Shown here: in pieces, positions 25,146-33,976 of the stretch
Layout of the letters: the number at the start of each line of letters is the position of its first letter
Numbering within the stretch: position 1 is the stretch's first letter
DNA from: Saprospiraceae bacterium
GTDB taxonomy: Bacteria; Bacteroidota; Bacteroidia; Chitinophagales; Saprospiraceae
Assembly: GCA_016714025.1 (NCBI GenBank)
Contig: JADJOB010000002.1
Coordinates: forward strand, 1,892,001-1,956,000
DNA length: 64,000 bases
Reading direction: 5' to 3'
Translations under genes and position numbers: made by a program
Notes under the pieces: model-generated
What the model saw: only the letters and a program-made list of their open reading frames with translations
The model's database searches: none
What the model was told of the DNA's origin: nothing

Positions 25146-26945
25146 TTATTTAAAGATGGCGTAATCGGGTGAAATCATCATTAAGTATAAAGCCATTCGT
25201 ACCCTGGATTCCCGATAACTTCCGGTTATAAATTTGCTGATTGTTTCTTTAATAATCCCACGGGTACGATCACTGAGATTGCCATGGGTTAATAAAATAT
25301 CCAGACGGTTTACCAGCACTTCCGGTTCTGCGGCGAGATCTTCCAGTTCATTTAACATTAAAATGGTATAGGGATCATCCCGCTCCCAACTGTACATTAC
25401 GTAATCATAAACAGCCCAATTATTTACCTGATTGATAAATCCGATGCTGGTTCTGGAATTGTGAATTTGAAATTCAGGACCATATAAACCTGCTTTGTCA
25501 AGTTCACCTTTAGGTCTATAAAAAGGAGAGTAAAAATTAAAAACAGTTGGAGCTGCTAATGGAAGCTGGCCGGTACTTGTAAAAAATTCATAACCAATAT
25601 TCCAAAAACGATCATAGTATTGCTCGATATCCATTGCAGAAGTAAAATGAGCATATCGCACAATAGGCTCCCGCAATTGACCATTTTCTGCATCGAGCAT
25701 CCAATCACAATCCCTTGCTTCAGGGTCCAATAAAATGGCTTTAATTACTGCTCCCATATTTCCTCGGACTCCATTTCCATCATCATTAAAAACGGTTGTT
25801 ATGCGTTCAATATATTCTGGAGAAGGATTGGATTTAATCAATCGCTGAATTAATTGTCTGCCTATAAAAGGGCCAACATTGGGATGATTAAATAAAAAAG
25901 TAACAGCATCTTGAATGTCTTTCATTCCTGTTTGACCAGTTGGAATAATACTTCCATCAAGCATTATTTTTTCGCCGGGTTCATGCCAGAATTCATACAT
26001 CCGCATCGGTTTGGTCATGTCTGCAAGATAAATGCCCATGCCAAACACAGCAGTATCAGTATACATGTTAGGAACAACTGCACCCAGCCCCAATCCGGTA
26101 AATACTTTTGCTAATTCTTTAATGTCTTTTTGGTCATAACTAGGTATGGCTTGTCCAAGACTGTCAAGTTTTAAACTTCCATCCGGATTCAGTTCGCTGA
26201 GTCCAATAGAAAAAAGTTGCATGATTTCACGGGCATAGTTTTCATCCGGGCGTGTGTTTTCAATGCTGTCGGTTTTCGGATTGTTGAGATGACTTAAATA
26301 AAAACCCATCGTTGGATGGAGGCTTATAGCCATTAAGATGTCTTTAAAATTTCCGAAAGCATTTCTAGACATGATGTCGTAATAACTGGCCAACCCTTCA
26401 CCAAATCCTTGCAAGTCAGAATCCAGAGAAATTACAAAAATTTCGCTTAAAGCCAACGCAACACGCTGCCTTAATCGGTCTTGGTTTTTTTGATGTGCAG
26501 TCCACCAGGCATATTGAAAATGAATCCAATTGGGTGTAAGGGCAATACTTGCCGAATCTCCGCCGGTTGAAAAATGCCAATCCAGCACTTCGTGGTGTGC
26601 ATCCCTGGTTTCTTTTAAAAAATTGGTCGCAGGTAATTTTTGCTGCTGATCGATCCAATCTGCAAAATCAAGCCCTGCAAGATTTTGAATGTCATTGTAA
26701 CCGGCACCCATGCCCGACTGAAATAAAAATCGACTGGCATTCAGTACGTCAAACAGCATACCCTGGCCGTTAATGGTTGCAGCGGGCGGACAACTGTCCG
26801 GACGATTGCGGGGTTTCCAGCTGTCGCTGCTGTATACTTTGATGTCACTGCCAGAGGAGCCACCCAAAATCTGCTTTTGGGAAAATCCACTCTGATAAAA
26901 GAAGCAGCAACATAAAAATCCAAAAAGTAAATTGGTTTTCATCAT
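25146..26945 (-). CDS. DUF1800 secreted protein
   Basis: The protein is 599 residues from the chosen ATG pair (26945/26942). An in-frame TTG at 27023 would add 26 residues before the obvious signal peptide MMKTNLLFGFLCCCFFYQSGFS and is rejected. DUF1800 segments are visible: RFLFQSGMGAGYNDIQNL, WWTAHQKNQDRLRQRVALALSEIFVIS, ENYAREIMQLFSIGL and FLFNHPNVGPFIGRQLIQRL. No enzyme activity is established for this family. It is the first gene of the operon, and a TAnnTTTG-type box (minus strand, 26970-26977) lies about 25 bases before the start. Two palindromes stand further upstream. Confidence 0.9.
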   Translation of the reverse strand: MMKTNLLFGFLCCCFFYQSGFSQKQILGGSSGSDIKVYSSDSWKPRNRPDSCPPAATINGQGMLFDVLNASRFLFQSGMGAGYNDIQNLAGLDFADWIDQQQKLPATNFLKETRDAHHEVLDWHFSTGGDSASIALTPNWIHFQYAWWTAHQKNQDRLRQRVALALSEIFVISLDSDLQGFGEGLASYYDIMSRNAFGNFKDILMAISLHPTMGFYLSHLNNPKTDSIENTRPDENYAREIMQLFSIGLSELNPDGSLKLDSLGQAIPSYDQKDIKELAKVFTGLGLGAVVPNMYTDTAVFGMGIYLADMTKPMRMYEFWHEPGEKIMLDGSIIPTGQTGMKDIQDAVTFLFNHPNVGPFIGRQLIQRLIKSNPSPEYIERITTVFNDDGNGVRGNMGAVIKAILLDPEARDCDWMLDAENGQLREPIVRYAHFTSAMDIEQYYDRFWNIGYEFFTSTGQLPLAAPTVFNFYSPFYRPKGELDKAGLYGPEFQIHNSRTSIGFINQVNNWAVYDYVMYSWERDDPYTILMLNELEDLAAEPEVLVNRLDILLTHGNLSDRTRGIIKETISKFITGSYRESRVRMALYLMMISPDYAIFK

Positions 26946-26969
26946 GTTGATATTCGAATGTTGATGCTT

Positions 26970-26977
26970 CAAAATTA
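26970..26977 (-). promoter_or_regulatory. Possible -7 box for the DUF1800 operon
   Basis: The minus strand reads TAATTTTG, matching TAnnTTTG, 25 bases before the ATG at 26945. No good TTG -33 element was found at the normal spacing, so support is moderate. Confidence 0.4.
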
Positions 26978-27026
26978 ATGAGCTTGCATCGGGAATCCTA
27001 TTTTTAATGCAAAATATTGACAAAAA

Positions 27027-27067
27027 TCAGGGTAAACCCTGAGTGGGAATCAGGGTAAACCCTGATT
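27027..27067. promoter_or_regulatory. Two tandem perfect palindromes, candidate operators
   Basis: TCAGGGT-AA-ACCCTGA occurs at 27027-27042 and again at 27050-27065; the second extends to 9-base arms (27048-27067). Centres are 23 bases apart. A degenerate relative, TTAGG-TAATC-CCTAA, lies at 27184-27198. The 7-2-7 inverted heptamer layout is like the sites of NarL/LuxR-type dimeric regulators, but no regulator is encoded nearby. The sites lie upstream of the putative DUF1800 promoter and also upstream of the divergent T9SS gene. Confidence 0.6.
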
Positions 27068-27090
27068 CAGAATTAAATTTTGATTCAAGA

Positions 27091-27121
27091 TTTTGAGGTC
27101 CAGTATTATTTTCTATTTTTG
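27091..27121 (+). promoter_or_regulatory. Promoter upstream of the propeller T9SS gene
   Basis: TTTTG at 27091-27095 and TATTTTTG at 27114-27121 give a good -33/-7 pair with an 18-base spacer. It lies about 260 bases before the ATG at 27385, so the transcript would have a long leader, unless a second promoter nearer the gene is used. Confidence 0.5.
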
Positions 27122-27384
27122 TATCTCAACTCGTCTGTAATTTCAATTTCTTATTATTTAATTGAAACAGAGATGCTATTTAGTTAGGTAATCCCTAAGT
27201 TGATTAGCACTATTTGATGCTTTTATACCGAGTTTCATTGAATTATAATTTATTTAAGAGTAATTCTACTTCAAAAAACGTTTTAGCAATTTAATGTTTT
27301 TTTTGACATTATTTTATTTATTTAATTTTATAATCCTTAATTCTTATTTTTATCTCGTCTTTATCACCCACAAAAAAATCAATT

Positions 27385-30300
27385 ATGAGAATCTTTATTC
27401 CCGTATGTTTATTCTGGTGCGTATTACTTTTTAATACAACATTAAGTGCCCAAAATTATGAACGATTGAACGGACCTTATGGCGGAGGAGCTAAGGTTTA
27501 TGAAGGTAGGAATGGCGTGTTGTTTCAACGATTGTTTGAAACGGACGCGCTGTGTGTTTTATTTAAGTCGATCGACGGGGGCGAAACCTGGAAACGAATG
27601 CCCACACCTCCGGCTCGTCAAAATACAGATCCATTCACCGTTGGCTATAATGGAAATCTTTATTGTGCAGTAGGCAGGAAATTATATGTTTCAACCAATG
27701 ATGGACAATCCTGGGCCAATCTCAACGTTCCGGTAACTGATTTCATCACTTGCGTAAATACACTGCCGAATGGGACCCTTTTTGTTGGACAATATGATCA
27801 ATTGTATCGTTCAGAAAATAATGGCCAAAACTGGGATAATTATGCACTTACAGGGATCGCAGCTATTTATTACAATGCCTTTTCAACCCAAGTTTATGCC
27901 ATTAATGATGGGATGATTTATGTTTCTTTAAATAATGGTCAAACCTGGAATCCATTTTATTCAAATTCATTTGGTAATGGAAATAAGGAAATCATCGCTT
28001 CAGACAATGGATTCGTTTTTGTTTCCGGTTCAGGGGTAGTATATAAATTAGATCAAAATGGTAATTTGCTTAAAATCATTGATTTAGTTGGTTCCGGGAT
28101 TTCTACCGTTGACATAGCCCTTTCAAAAAATGGCAGGTTATTTCTATTTGAATTGTATCGCTCATACTATTCGGATGACTATGGCGAAAATTTTCAATCA
28201 TTATTTACATCACAAAGCTCTTTTAGATATTTAGAATCGTTTACTGCAACTCAAGATGGAGATGTATTTGCACTTACGTATTCTGGCAGTCTTTATCGAT
28301 CCGATGACAATGGGAAACATTGGAATTTTTCGGCAACTGGTGTAAATTTTGCAAGCCCTCTGGAGGTAGATTTTATTTCCGAATCAAAAATATTAGCCCT
28401 GACAGTAGATGGTCTTTTTTATTCAGAGGATGGCGGACTTCAATGGAGTTCATTGTTATTTGGAGAATTTGACATTGAAAACGCCGCTAAATTTGAACGA
28501 ATCCAGGTAGTTACTAGCGATTACTATTTTTTAAATAATGATGGCATCTATTATTATTCAGATGTAAATGCGAGTGGCAAAAAAATTAAAAACAGTAATT
28601 ATGGAGTTGGAAATAAGATTTACTACCATCACGCAACGAACACCTTGTATTTTCTTGAAAACGAAAAATTATATCGATCTCCGGATCAAGGTAAAACCTG
28701 GATAGCCATTTTAGGAGTGGAAGGAATTGACCTTAGAATTTTTCCAGATGGCTCCTTGCTAATCTTAGGTCGAGATGGGGTATTTCGCTCCGTCGATCAA
28801 GGATTAAATTGGTCTTTTGTGTTTCCGGGTGGAGACCTGATTGCCAATCAAATTTTAGGCGACGGTTTTTCAAATGCTTTTATGTTTTATCCGGATCCTT
28901 TAGGCAGTGGATTGATTCGTTCCAATGATCAAGGCATCACCTGGGAACAAGTCAATTTATTAAATGGCAATGGAAATTTACTTTTTAATGCAAACAGCGG
29001 ACAAGCATGCAATAATATTACGAGTCTTTTTTCAGCGAGTCTGACGGGTGAAGTCTATACGTCAACTAACCAGGGGGCCACATTTGATGTGTATCTTGAT
29101 TTAAAATATGATTTAAGTGCATTGTCTGTTTCTCCCGCCCAGAAATTGTATATGTTGACTGTAAAAAATGGGCTCTATCGAACCCGCACTTCAACCAGTT
29201 CGACAAAATTACTTACAGGCAATGTATTTGACGATGCAAATAAAAATTGCATCAAAGACAATGGTGAAGTTGCACTTCCTAAACGAATCGTAAAAGTTGA
29301 AAACGGTATTAATATTAATTATGCGTATACCGATGCATTTGGAAATTTTCGCTTCCCAATTGACAATGGGGATTATCAATTTAATGTTCCTTCAAACAAT
29401 AACTATTGGAATTCGTGTTTGAAATCTATAAGCGCAAGTAACTATAATTTAAAAGACACCTTGTATCTGGGACTGCAAGCATTGAGCAATTGTCCGTTTA
29501 TGGAAGTCGATATTCAAACTCCATTTTTAAGAAGGTGTTTTGAATCAGATATCTATGTATATTATAAAAATTCAGGAACCGTCGCAGCTAAAGATGCCTA
29601 CATGGATGTAGTGTTGGATACCAATTTGATATTCATAAGTTCAGGAAAACCAGTTGCTAGTAAAAATGGAAACGTATATCGATTTTTACTTGGTGATCTT
29701 GAAGAAAATACTTCTGGGGCATTTACAATTCGAATCAAAGTTTCTTGTGACACCAAACTAGGAGATTTCCTTTGTGCAGAAGCACATGTATATCCGGATA
29801 CAGCTTGTAATCAAACCGCCAGTGCCGACATTAAAACGACTGCATTTTGTTTAGGAGATTCGATTCAACTGCGTATAACAAATGTTGGAGCCGCTACCAT
29901 GCTTGGTTCAAAAAAATGGATAGCCATGGATCAATCCATTTCAAATTTTAAAGCAGCAACCATTGCTTCCGGACTGTTTTTCTTGGATGCTGGTCAGGAG
30001 TTGAATATTACGATTCCGACAGCTTCAAGAGTATTATTTATAGCTGAACAGGATGATTCAAACCCATATAAACAAGCCTCACGCACTGAAATTAGATCGT
30101 GTTCATTAAATCCAGTTCCGGGAGCTCCTGATTTTAGAATTGATAATCTCGATGAAGGCGAGCCTTATATTTCAAAGTTTTGCCTTCAAGTTCGGGGTAG
30201 TTTTGATCCAAACGATCTCACCGGCTATCCAGTTGGTTTGTCGGACAGAAAGTATATTGATCAAACCCAGGAATTGGAATACATTATCCGTTTTCAAAAT

Positions 30301-30912
30301 ACGGGCACGGATACTGCATTTAATGTCCGAATCGCCAATCAAATCCCAATTAATCAGCTAGATTTAACTACGCTTGCTTTAGGAGCCTCGTCGCATCCAT
30401 ATCAATTGTTGATTGATCCAACGGGAAAACTGAATTTTAGTTTTCAGAATATTTTATTACCCGATTCAGTGATTGATCAAAAGGCTTCTCATGGATTTGT
30501 TAGTTACAAAATAAAACCAATACAGAAACTTGGAAATGGAATTAAAATTGAAAACGAGGCATTTATTTATTTTGACTTTAATGATGCGATAAAAACCAAT
30601 AAAGATTTTCACACAGTTGGTATTCCGATTCAGGTAAAACTGATCAATCCTGTTCTAATTGACAATTTGCAATTTAGTATACAACCAAATCCAATGGTGC
30701 AATCCTCACAACTGAAATGGAATAATTTTAAGAAGGGTGAATTGTTTACTTTAAGTTGCCTCGATCTTACCAACAAGACATTATGGACTAAAGAATTTGA
30801 GTCAAATACAATTCAGATTGATCGGGAAAATTTAACTCCTGGAATTTATTTGATGATGCTTCGAAATGCAAAGGGTGAAATGCTTGGAGTAGATAAATTG
30901 ATTGTAGAATAG
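27385..30912 (+). CDS. Large secreted BNR/sortilin-like propeller protein with T9SS sorting domain
   Basis: The 1175-residue protein has a signal peptide to about residue 22 and an N-terminal propeller region (about 30-605) with many Asp-box-like repeats: SIDGGETWKRM, STNDGQSWANL, SENNGQNWDNY, SLNNGQTWNPF, SPDQGKTWIAI, SNDQGITWEQV. A SdrB/carboxypeptidase-like domain follows (about 610-680, LTGNVFDDANKNCIKDNGE), then a DUF11/DUF7619-like region with FDPNDLTGYP and LEYIIRFQNTGTDTAFNV. It ends in a T9SS type A sorting domain (about 1095-1175, IQPNPMVQSSQLKW and LTPGIYLMML). It should be surface-attached or released. Such Asp-box propellers occur in sialidases and sortilins, but catalytic residues are not evident, so a binding role is more likely. 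Confidence 0.88.
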   Translation: MRIFIPVCLFWCVLLFNTTLSAQNYERLNGPYGGGAKVYEGRNGVLFQRLFETDALCVLFKSIDGGETWKRMPTPPARQNTDPFTVGYNGNLYCAVGRKLYVSTNDGQSWANLNVPVTDFITCVNTLPNGTLFVGQYDQLYRSENNGQNWDNYALTGIAAIYYNAFSTQVYAINDGMIYVSLNNGQTWNPFYSNSFGNGNKEIIASDNGFVFVSGSGVVYKLDQNGNLLKIIDLVGSGISTVDIALSKNGRLFLFELYRSYYSDDYGENFQSLFTSQSSFRYLESFTATQDGDVFALTYSGSLYRSDDNGKHWNFSATGVNFASPLEVDFISESKILALTVDGLFYSEDGGLQWSSLLFGEFDIENAAKFERIQVVTSDYYFLNNDGIYYYSDVNASGKKIKNSNYGVGNKIYYHHATNTLYFLENEKLYRSPDQGKTWIAILGVEGIDLRIFPDGSLLILGRDGVFRSVDQGLNWSFVFPGGDLIANQILGDGFSNAFMFYPDPLGSGLIRSNDQGITWEQVNLLNGNGNLLFNANSGQACNNITSLFSASLTGEVYTSTNQGATFDVYLDLKYDLSALSVSPAQKLYMLTVKNGLYRTRTSTSSTKLLTGNVFDDANKNCIKDNGEVALPKRIVKVENGININYAYTDAFGNFRFPIDNGDYQFNVPSNNNYWNSCLKSISASNYNLKDTLYLGLQALSNCPFMEVDIQTPFLRRCFESDIYVYYKNSGTVAAKDAYMDVVLDTNLIFISSGKPVASKNGNVYRFLLGDLEENTSGAFTIRIKVSCDTKLGDFLCAEAHVYPDTACNQTASADIKTTAFCLGDSIQLRITNVGAATMLGSKKWIAMDQSISNFKAATIASGLFFLDAGQELNITIPTASRVLFIAEQDDSNPYKQASRTEIRSCSLNPVPGAPDFRIDNLDEGEPYISKFCLQVRGSFDPNDLTGYPVGLSDRKYIDQTQELEYIIRFQNTGTDTAFNVRIANQIPINQLDLTTLALGASSHPYQLLIDPTGKLNFSFQNILLPDSVIDQKASHGFVSYKIKPIQKLGNGIKIENEAFIYFDFNDAIKTNKDFHTVGIPIQVKLINPVLIDNLQFSIQPNPMVQSSQLKWNNFKKGELFTLSCLDLTNKTLWTKEFESNTIQIDRENLTPGIYLMMLRNAKGEMLGVDKLIVE

Positions 30913-31245
30913 GCTTACTGATTCGTTAAATGAAATTATAAATTTTCTAACCACTTTTACTGTATTTATTAATTGTTAGAAAATTGTTTTGAACTCCATT
31001 GAAAGGGGTAGGGGATTAATATTGTATGCATCAATAACTTTCAAAGTAGCAGCTGGTTCAATGTAAAAGTTTGATAAGAGCAAAAGAGTAATTCAATACT
31101 TAAAATAGCGTCGTCGTTATAAATAATCAGGATAAAAAAAGCCCCTGTGGTCAGCAGGGGCAAAAATCTACTATCATTCTCAGTTGGAAAATCAAAAAAG
31201 ATCTTCGAGAGTCTTTAGTCGTATGGTGTAGTAATCTGTTTTATT
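30913..31245. other. 333-base convergent intergenic region
   Basis: No gene was seen. It contains an 11-base inverted repeat (AATTTTCTAAC at 30941-30951 with its complement at 30975-30985, 23-base spacer), which may help end the upstream T9SS transcript, and the ftsK terminator at 31134-31161. The rest has no recognisable feature. Confidence 0.5.
31134..31161 (-). terminator. Rho-independent terminator for ftsK
   Basis: On the minus strand GCCCCTG pairs with CAGGGGC around a seven-base loop and is followed by seven T. It lies 85 bases past the ftsK stop. The plus strand lacks a T tract after the stem, so it works in one direction. Confidence 0.85.
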
Positions 31246-33717
31246 TTAGCGTTTCAATTTCGATAGGATATTGTCCAATTCCGGTTCAGTAAAAACCAAT
31301 ACTTCTCTTGGTTTGCTTCCTTCCCCGGTGCTTACAATTCCAAGGCTTTCAAGTTGATCCATGATGCGACCTGCACGATTGTATCCAAGTTTCATTCGGC
31401 GTTGAATCATGCTGGTACTTCCATGTTGAGATTGAACGACAAGGCGTGCAGCTTCAAAAAGGTTTTCATCTAAATCGTTTATATTTATGGATGAACCGCC
31501 ATTGTCATTGTCGTTTTCGTCGCCTTTATATTCAGGAAGCAGGTAGGGTGTACCGTAACTTTGTTGGTTTCCAATAAATTTAATTACCCGTTCAACTTCC
31601 GGTGTGTCAACATATGCACATTGCAAACGAATCATATCGGAACCTACATTAAACAGCATATCTCCACGTCCGATTAAGCGTTCGGCGCCTCCGTAATCCA
31701 AAATGGTACGAGAGTCAATGTTGGAAGAAACTTTAAATGCGATTCTTCCCGGAAAGTTTGCTTTAATCAAACCGGTTATAATTTTAACTGAAGGCCTTTG
31801 GGTTGCAATAATTAAATGGATACCTACAGCACGAGCCAATTGTGCTAAACGACCCAGGGGCATTTCAACTTCTTTACCTGCAGTCATGATTAAATCTGCA
31901 AATTCGTCAATAACCAGCACGATGTAAGGCAAGTACTTATGTCCTTTTTCAGGGTTTAATCTGCGTTTGGTAAATTTGTCATTGTACTCCAGAATATTTC
32001 TGACCCGAGCCATTTTTAATAAACCATACCGTTGATCCATCTCAATGCACAACGAATTGAGTGTATAAATTACTTTGGAGTTATCCGTGATAATGGCTTC
32101 ATCAGAATTTGGCAATTGAGCTAAAAAGTGTTTGCTGATTTCAGAATAAATTGGCAACTCTACTTTTTTAGGATCTATTAAGACCAACTTCACTTCAGAT
32201 GGATGTTTGCGGTAAAGCAAAGACATCAGGATGGCATTGATCCCTACAGATTTTCCCTGACCTGTTGCACCTGCAATTAACAGGTGAGGCATTTTGGTAA
32301 GATCCGCAACGATTACTTCATTTGAAATATTTTTACCCAGGGCGATGGGCAACTCTAATTTTTGATCATTAAATCGTTCTGAGCGAAGCAGTTCTTTTAA
32401 AGCGACTGTCTGCCGATTTTTATTTGCAACCTCAATCCCGATCGTGCCTTTGCCGGGAATGGGTGCAATAATTCGAATGCCTTGAGCTGATAAACTTAAA
32501 GCGATATCATCTTCAAGACTTTTAATTCTTGAAATCCGTACACCAGGAGCAGGAACTATTTCATAAAGAGTTACCGTTGGCCCGATGGTTGCTTTTATTT
32601 TTTGAATTTCAATTTTATAATGTTGGAGTGTTGCAATAATTAAATTTTTATTGGTTTCCAATTCTTCGCGATCGATTTCAAATTTTTGATCCGAATAATC
32701 ATGGAGTAAGTCAAGCTGAGGTGCTTTGTATCCTGAAAGATTTGCTTTGTGGTCATAAGGCGTAAGATCCTCAGCTTCCCAGCCGTCGTCATCTAATGAG
32801 ACGGCTTGTGGGAAAAACTGATGATCACTTTGTTCTGTTGCTCTTACAGGGGGTTCCATTAGAAAATCAGTAGGATCTGGAATGGCAATTTCAAGGTCTG
32901 GTGTTTGGCTTGGTTTATCTTCTTTTGGTGCCAAAGATGCTAAAAGATCATCCTGGTCTGGATGTTCACTCCAGTCTACCATGATAGGTTTTTGCTGCGG
33001 TGTTGGATTTGGGGTAGTTTTTAAAAACTGCTCTGGATTGTGGCCGCCTTCATTCGAAACGTTTTGAAATGCGCTTTTAAAATTAAACCAATCCGCATTC
33101 CACATCGACGAAACCGCAGTGTGTCCAACCGCATCGGTTTGAAAGTTTTGCAAATTCGGGTTGTAATACCATACGACCAGGGCAATTAATCCAAAAACTA
33201 AACCCAAACCTGCTCCTATGGGGCCCATAATTCCTTCCATCCATAGACAATTTCGTGCGCCAAAAGCTCCTCCATAGGGGAAACTCCAATTTTGAAACAC
33301 ATAATAAAAGATCATAGATAAAAGAGACATGATCACCAAAGTATGGGTTGTGAATCTTAGGAAGGATAACCAACCGGATCTATGTAGAAACCGGAATCCT
33401 AAATGGATAAATATTGGCACTATGAGGAGGGCGGCAATGCCGAATCCATAATAAAATAAGAAATGCGAACTCAATGCGCCTAACTTACCTAAACTATTGG
33501 CAATGTTTACTTTAGAATTAAATAAGATGTGCCAGGAATAGCTAAAAATCTTATCCTGATCTGCTTTCCAGGTAAAGAAATAGGAAATAGAGGAAACCAG
33601 GATAAACAGAGCCATCATAAAACAGAGGATGGCAATAATTTTGGAGAGACGTTCATCTTGTAACCTGGCGACAAAGGATTGCCAGGCAGTCTCTTTATTC
33701 TTTTTTGACCGCGCCAT
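31246..33717 (-). CDS. ftsK: DNA translocase FtsK/SpoIIIE
   Basis: The 823-residue protein has about four N-terminal membrane helices (residues 25-190), a Pro/acidic linker (about 220-335), and the RecA-like motor with Walker A GATGQGKS at 483-490 and Walker B YIVLVIDEFADLI. The C-terminal winged-helix gamma domain (about 755-815: QHGSTSMIQRRMKLGYNRAGRIMDQLE) reads the polar KOPS-type sequences. It pumps chromosomal DNA through the closing septum and helps dimer resolution at dif. All domains look intact. It is monocistronic with its own terminator and diverges from the saccharopine dehydrogenase-like gene. Confidence 0.95.
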   Translation of the reverse strand: MARSKKNKETAWQSFVARLQDERLSKIIAILCFMMALFILVSSISYFFTWKADQDKIFSYSWHILFNSKVNIANSLGKLGALSSHFLFYYGFGIAALLIVPIFIHLGFRFLHRSGWLSFLRFTTHTLVIMSLLSMIFYYVFQNWSFPYGGAFGARNCLWMEGIMGPIGAGLGLVFGLIALVVWYYNPNLQNFQTDAVGHTAVSSMWNADWFNFKSAFQNVSNEGGHNPEQFLKTTPNPTPQQKPIMVDWSEHPDQDDLLASLAPKEDKPSQTPDLEIAIPDPTDFLMEPPVRATEQSDHQFFPQAVSLDDDGWEAEDLTPYDHKANLSGYKAPQLDLLHDYSDQKFEIDREELETNKNLIIATLQHYKIEIQKIKATIGPTVTLYEIVPAPGVRISRIKSLEDDIALSLSAQGIRIIAPIPGKGTIGIEVANKNRQTVALKELLRSERFNDQKLELPIALGKNISNEVIVADLTKMPHLLIAGATGQGKSVGINAILMSLLYRKHPSEVKLVLIDPKKVELPIYSEISKHFLAQLPNSDEAIITDNSKVIYTLNSLCIEMDQRYGLLKMARVRNILEYNDKFTKRRLNPEKGHKYLPYIVLVIDEFADLIMTAGKEVEMPLGRLAQLARAVGIHLIIATQRPSVKIITGLIKANFPGRIAFKVSSNIDSRTILDYGGAERLIGRGDMLFNVGSDMIRLQCAYVDTPEVERVIKFIGNQQSYGTPYLLPEYKGDENDNDNGGSSININDLDENLFEAARLVVQSQHGSTSMIQRRMKLGYNRAGRIMDQLESLGIVSTGEGSKPREVLVFTEPELDNILSKLKR

Positions 33718-33773
33718 AGGACTATAGTAGATTATATATTAATTCAGACGCTAATGTATGCGTTTTTTACATA

Positions 33774-33806
33774 TTACACTAAAAAATTATTTATTTTTTA
33801 GTGTAA
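33774..33806. repeat. AT-rich 14-base-pair hairpin between ftsK and the divergent gene
   Basis: TTACACTAAAAAAT pairs perfectly with its complement around a five-base loop (33788-33792). There is no T tract behind it, so it is not an ordinary terminator. It lies 57 bases before the ftsK start on the minus strand and about 145 bases before the plus-strand promoter. Confidence 0.6.
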
Positions 33807-33949
33807 ATCTGTATTTTAAATATTATAAATATTAATAATATGTTTTAAAATTTCATATATATAAATATAATAATGTGTAAACCTAATGTATTCAATCCCT
33901 TTTATATGTTAATTGTTCCCAAGTTTGGCTCGCGCTAGGTTGGCATTTT

Positions 33950-33957
33950 TAATTTTG
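33950..33957 (+). promoter_or_regulatory. Bacteroidota -7 box for the saccharopine dehydrogenase-like gene
   Basis: TAATTTTG matches TAnnTTTG, with TTG at 33925-33927 as a possible -33 element (22-base spacer). It supports the ATG at 33977 as the start. Confidence 0.5.
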
Positions 33958-33976
33958 CAGTCTAAATCGATTGAAC

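Larger units (their letters stand above)
26946..27384. other. 439-base divergent intergenic region
   Basis: This stretch between the DUF1800 operon and the propeller T9SS gene has no coding frame worth naming. It holds the minus-strand box at 26970-26977, the palindrome pair at 27027-27067, the plus-strand promoter at 27091-27121, and a degenerate palindrome at 27184-27198. The remaining part up to 27384 is very AT-rich, with nothing else recognised. Confidence 0.6.

Noticed and set aside
26946..27023. Longer DUF1800 start at the TTG at 27023
   Set aside because: It would place 26 extra residues before a clear signal peptide; the ATG pair at 26942-26945 fits better.
30941..30985. Strong terminator after the propeller gene
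   Set aside because: The 11-base arms are AT-rich, 23 bases apart, and followed by only a short T run; kept only as an inverted repeat.
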